Below are positions 5,797-6,778 of a DNA stretch of 6,778 bases, one piece after another. The translations under genes and the position numbers were made by a program. Numbering within the stretch: the first letter of the stretch is position 1; each line of letters begins with the position of its first letter. Below the pieces are notes generated by a model that saw only the letters and a program-made list of their open reading frames with translations, was not told the DNA's origin and ran no database searches. This DNA comes from an uncultured Lachnospiraceae bacterium (GTDB lineage: Bacteria > Bacillota > Clostridia > Lachnospirales > Lachnospiraceae): positions 1 through 6,778 of the forward strand of contig CAJTTU010000140.1 of NCBI GenBank assembly GCA_910579325.1, written 5' to 3'.

Positions 5797-5839
5797 CAAA
5801 CTGTTCTGAAAATTTTTTATTTCAATGATTATCTGTTTA

Positions 5840-6778
5840 TTACTTCGCCATCAGCAGCATCACTTCATTGCTTCTGGTAACAAACTCCGTCATCCGCTCC
5901 GGCGTCAGCGTTCCGTGGCTTAACTGGGCCAGGTCATAGAGCTGGTTGCAGAACATGGCGGCATGCTCGGAATCCTTGTGGTCTTTCAGATACCGTACCA
6001 GCGGATGGCCGGCGTTCAGCACCAGAGTCTGTCCCTCGTCGGCGCCAAAGGAAGAATCCATACCGTACATCTTCATCATATCCTGCATTCTCCGGCCTTC
6101 CTCGGAGACAGTGATCATGGAAGCCAGGGAGGCATTTTTCAGCTTCTCCACCTTTACTTCCAGCTTCTCCATCTTCAGCGCTTCTTTAAACACCGTCGAC
6201 AGCTCTTCGCCCATAGCCTTAATCTGCTCTGTCTCGGCCTCGTCCACCGTTTCCTTGAAGGAATCGCTTAAATCGGCGTCTATTCTGACAAATTTCAGGT
6301 TCTCATTCTTCTGCTCCGTATGGCTGATAAAGGGCGTGTCGATATTATGGGTCAGCAGCACCGCGTCGATGCCCTCCTGGCGGAACATGGCGATATACTG
6401 GGCCTGCTCCTTCTCGTCGGTCACATAGAATACCGTATTCTCATGGGCCTCTTTATTTTCCTCTAAAAGCTCCGGAAGGGTCAGATATTTTCCGTCGATG
6501 TTCTTATACAGGATATAGTCCTTCATCTTCTCATCAAACTTCTCGTCTCTTAAACAGCCAAATTTGATGAACGGACTGATATCGTCCCAGTACTTCTCAT
6601 AATTTTCCTTGTCGGTTTTGCACATCCCGCTTAACTTGTCCGCCACCTTCTTTGTGATATAATCGGAAATCTTCTTCACAAAGCCGTCGTTCTGCAGAGC
6701 GCTTCTGGATACGTTCAGCGGCAGATCCGGGCAGTCGATCACGCCCTTTAACAGCATCAGGAACTCAGGAATTACTTC
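5840..6778 (-). CDS. htpG: Hsp90-family chaperone HtpG, C-terminal part (5' end beyond the window)
   Basis: This is the last 312 residues of the ATP-dependent Hsp90 chaperone, which helps fold and remodel client proteins in the cytoplasm. The frame is open to the right edge of the window, so the N-terminal ATPase domain and roughly half of the middle domain are missing; full HtpG is usually about 620-690 residues. The visible part begins in the middle domain with EVIPEFL and the family hallmark GVIDCPDLPLNVSRSALQ, which contains the catalytic-loop Arg of the middle domain. The C-terminal dimerisation domain follows, including QTLVLNAGHPLVRYL, and the protein ends in LLMAK. No frameshift or internal stop is seen. 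A strong intrinsic terminator sits 43 bases after the TAA, so it is a separate unit from higBA. The identification is firm. Confidence 0.97.
   Translation of the reverse strand, partial: EVIPEFLMLLKGVIDCPDLPLNVSRSALQNDGFVKKISDYITKKVADKLSGMCKTDKENYEKYWDDISPFIKFGCLRDEKFDEKMKDYILYKNIDGKYLTLPELLEENKEAHENTVFYVTDEKEQAQYIAMFRQEGIDAVLLTHNIDTPFISHTEQKNENLKFVRIDADLSDSFKETVDEAETEQIKAMGEELSTVFKEALKMEKLEVKVEKLKNASLASMITVSEEGRRMQDMMKMYGMDSSFGADEGQTLVLNAGHPLVRYLKDHKDSEHAAMFCNQLYDLAQLSHGTLTPERMTEFVTRSNEVMLLMAK

Noticed and set aside
5946..6428. Plus-strand open frames opposite htpG
   Set aside because: The Ser/Phe-rich translations are typical antisense readings of Glu/Lys-rich codons; htpG itself is clearly the real gene.

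Overview
The window looks like chromosomal DNA from a Gram-positive Clostridia, most likely a Lachnospiraceae-type gut anaerobe. This rests on the style of the HtpG C-terminus, the HQVKTPL-type histidine kinase paired with an OmpR-type regulator, the neighbouring FtsX-type ABC transporter, strong AGGAGG-type ribosome binding sites and mixed base composition. It is an inference from family resemblance, not a taxonomic assignment. All six supported genes lie on the minus strand, so transcription runs from high to low coordinates.

In transcription order: (1) the 3' half of htpG (Hsp90 chaperone), cut by the right edge and closed by a strong intrinsic terminator at 5756-5796. (2) An AT-rich higB-higA toxin-antitoxin pair (5087-5686) behind a consensus sigma-A promoter, TTGACA-N17-TATAAT, with two overlapping inverted repeats. 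The predicted transcription start falls on the A of the toxin ATG, so the toxin message may be leaderless. (3) A two-component system: an OmpR/PhoB-type response regulator (4396-5079) and a histidine kinase (3305-4399). The regulator's ribosome binding site overlaps the higA stop codon, and the kinase start overlaps the regulator stop by 4 bases. (4) A 162-base intergenic region with a TATAAT box that lacks a -35 element but is preceded by two 19-bp direct repeats, 33 bp apart: a candidate operator for the adjacent regulator. (5) An ABC exporter or stress transporter: a MacB/LolD-type ATPase (2471-3142) and an eight-helix, two-half FtsX-type permease (102-2465). About 100 bases at the left edge hold only a weak possible terminator.

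Working model: the kinase has two membrane helices joined by a loop of about seven residues and no extracellular sensor domain. It probably reads a membrane signal or the state of a partner protein, and its regulator probably controls the ABC transporter through the direct repeats. This resembles the Bce-type detoxification logic, but the permease has two large extracellular domains and eight helices, not the BceB layout. The unusual point is that the HigBA pair reads directly into the regulator gene with no visible terminator, so HigA autoregulation could also set the level of the two-component system. There is no CRISPR array, RNA gene or insertion sequence that I can see.
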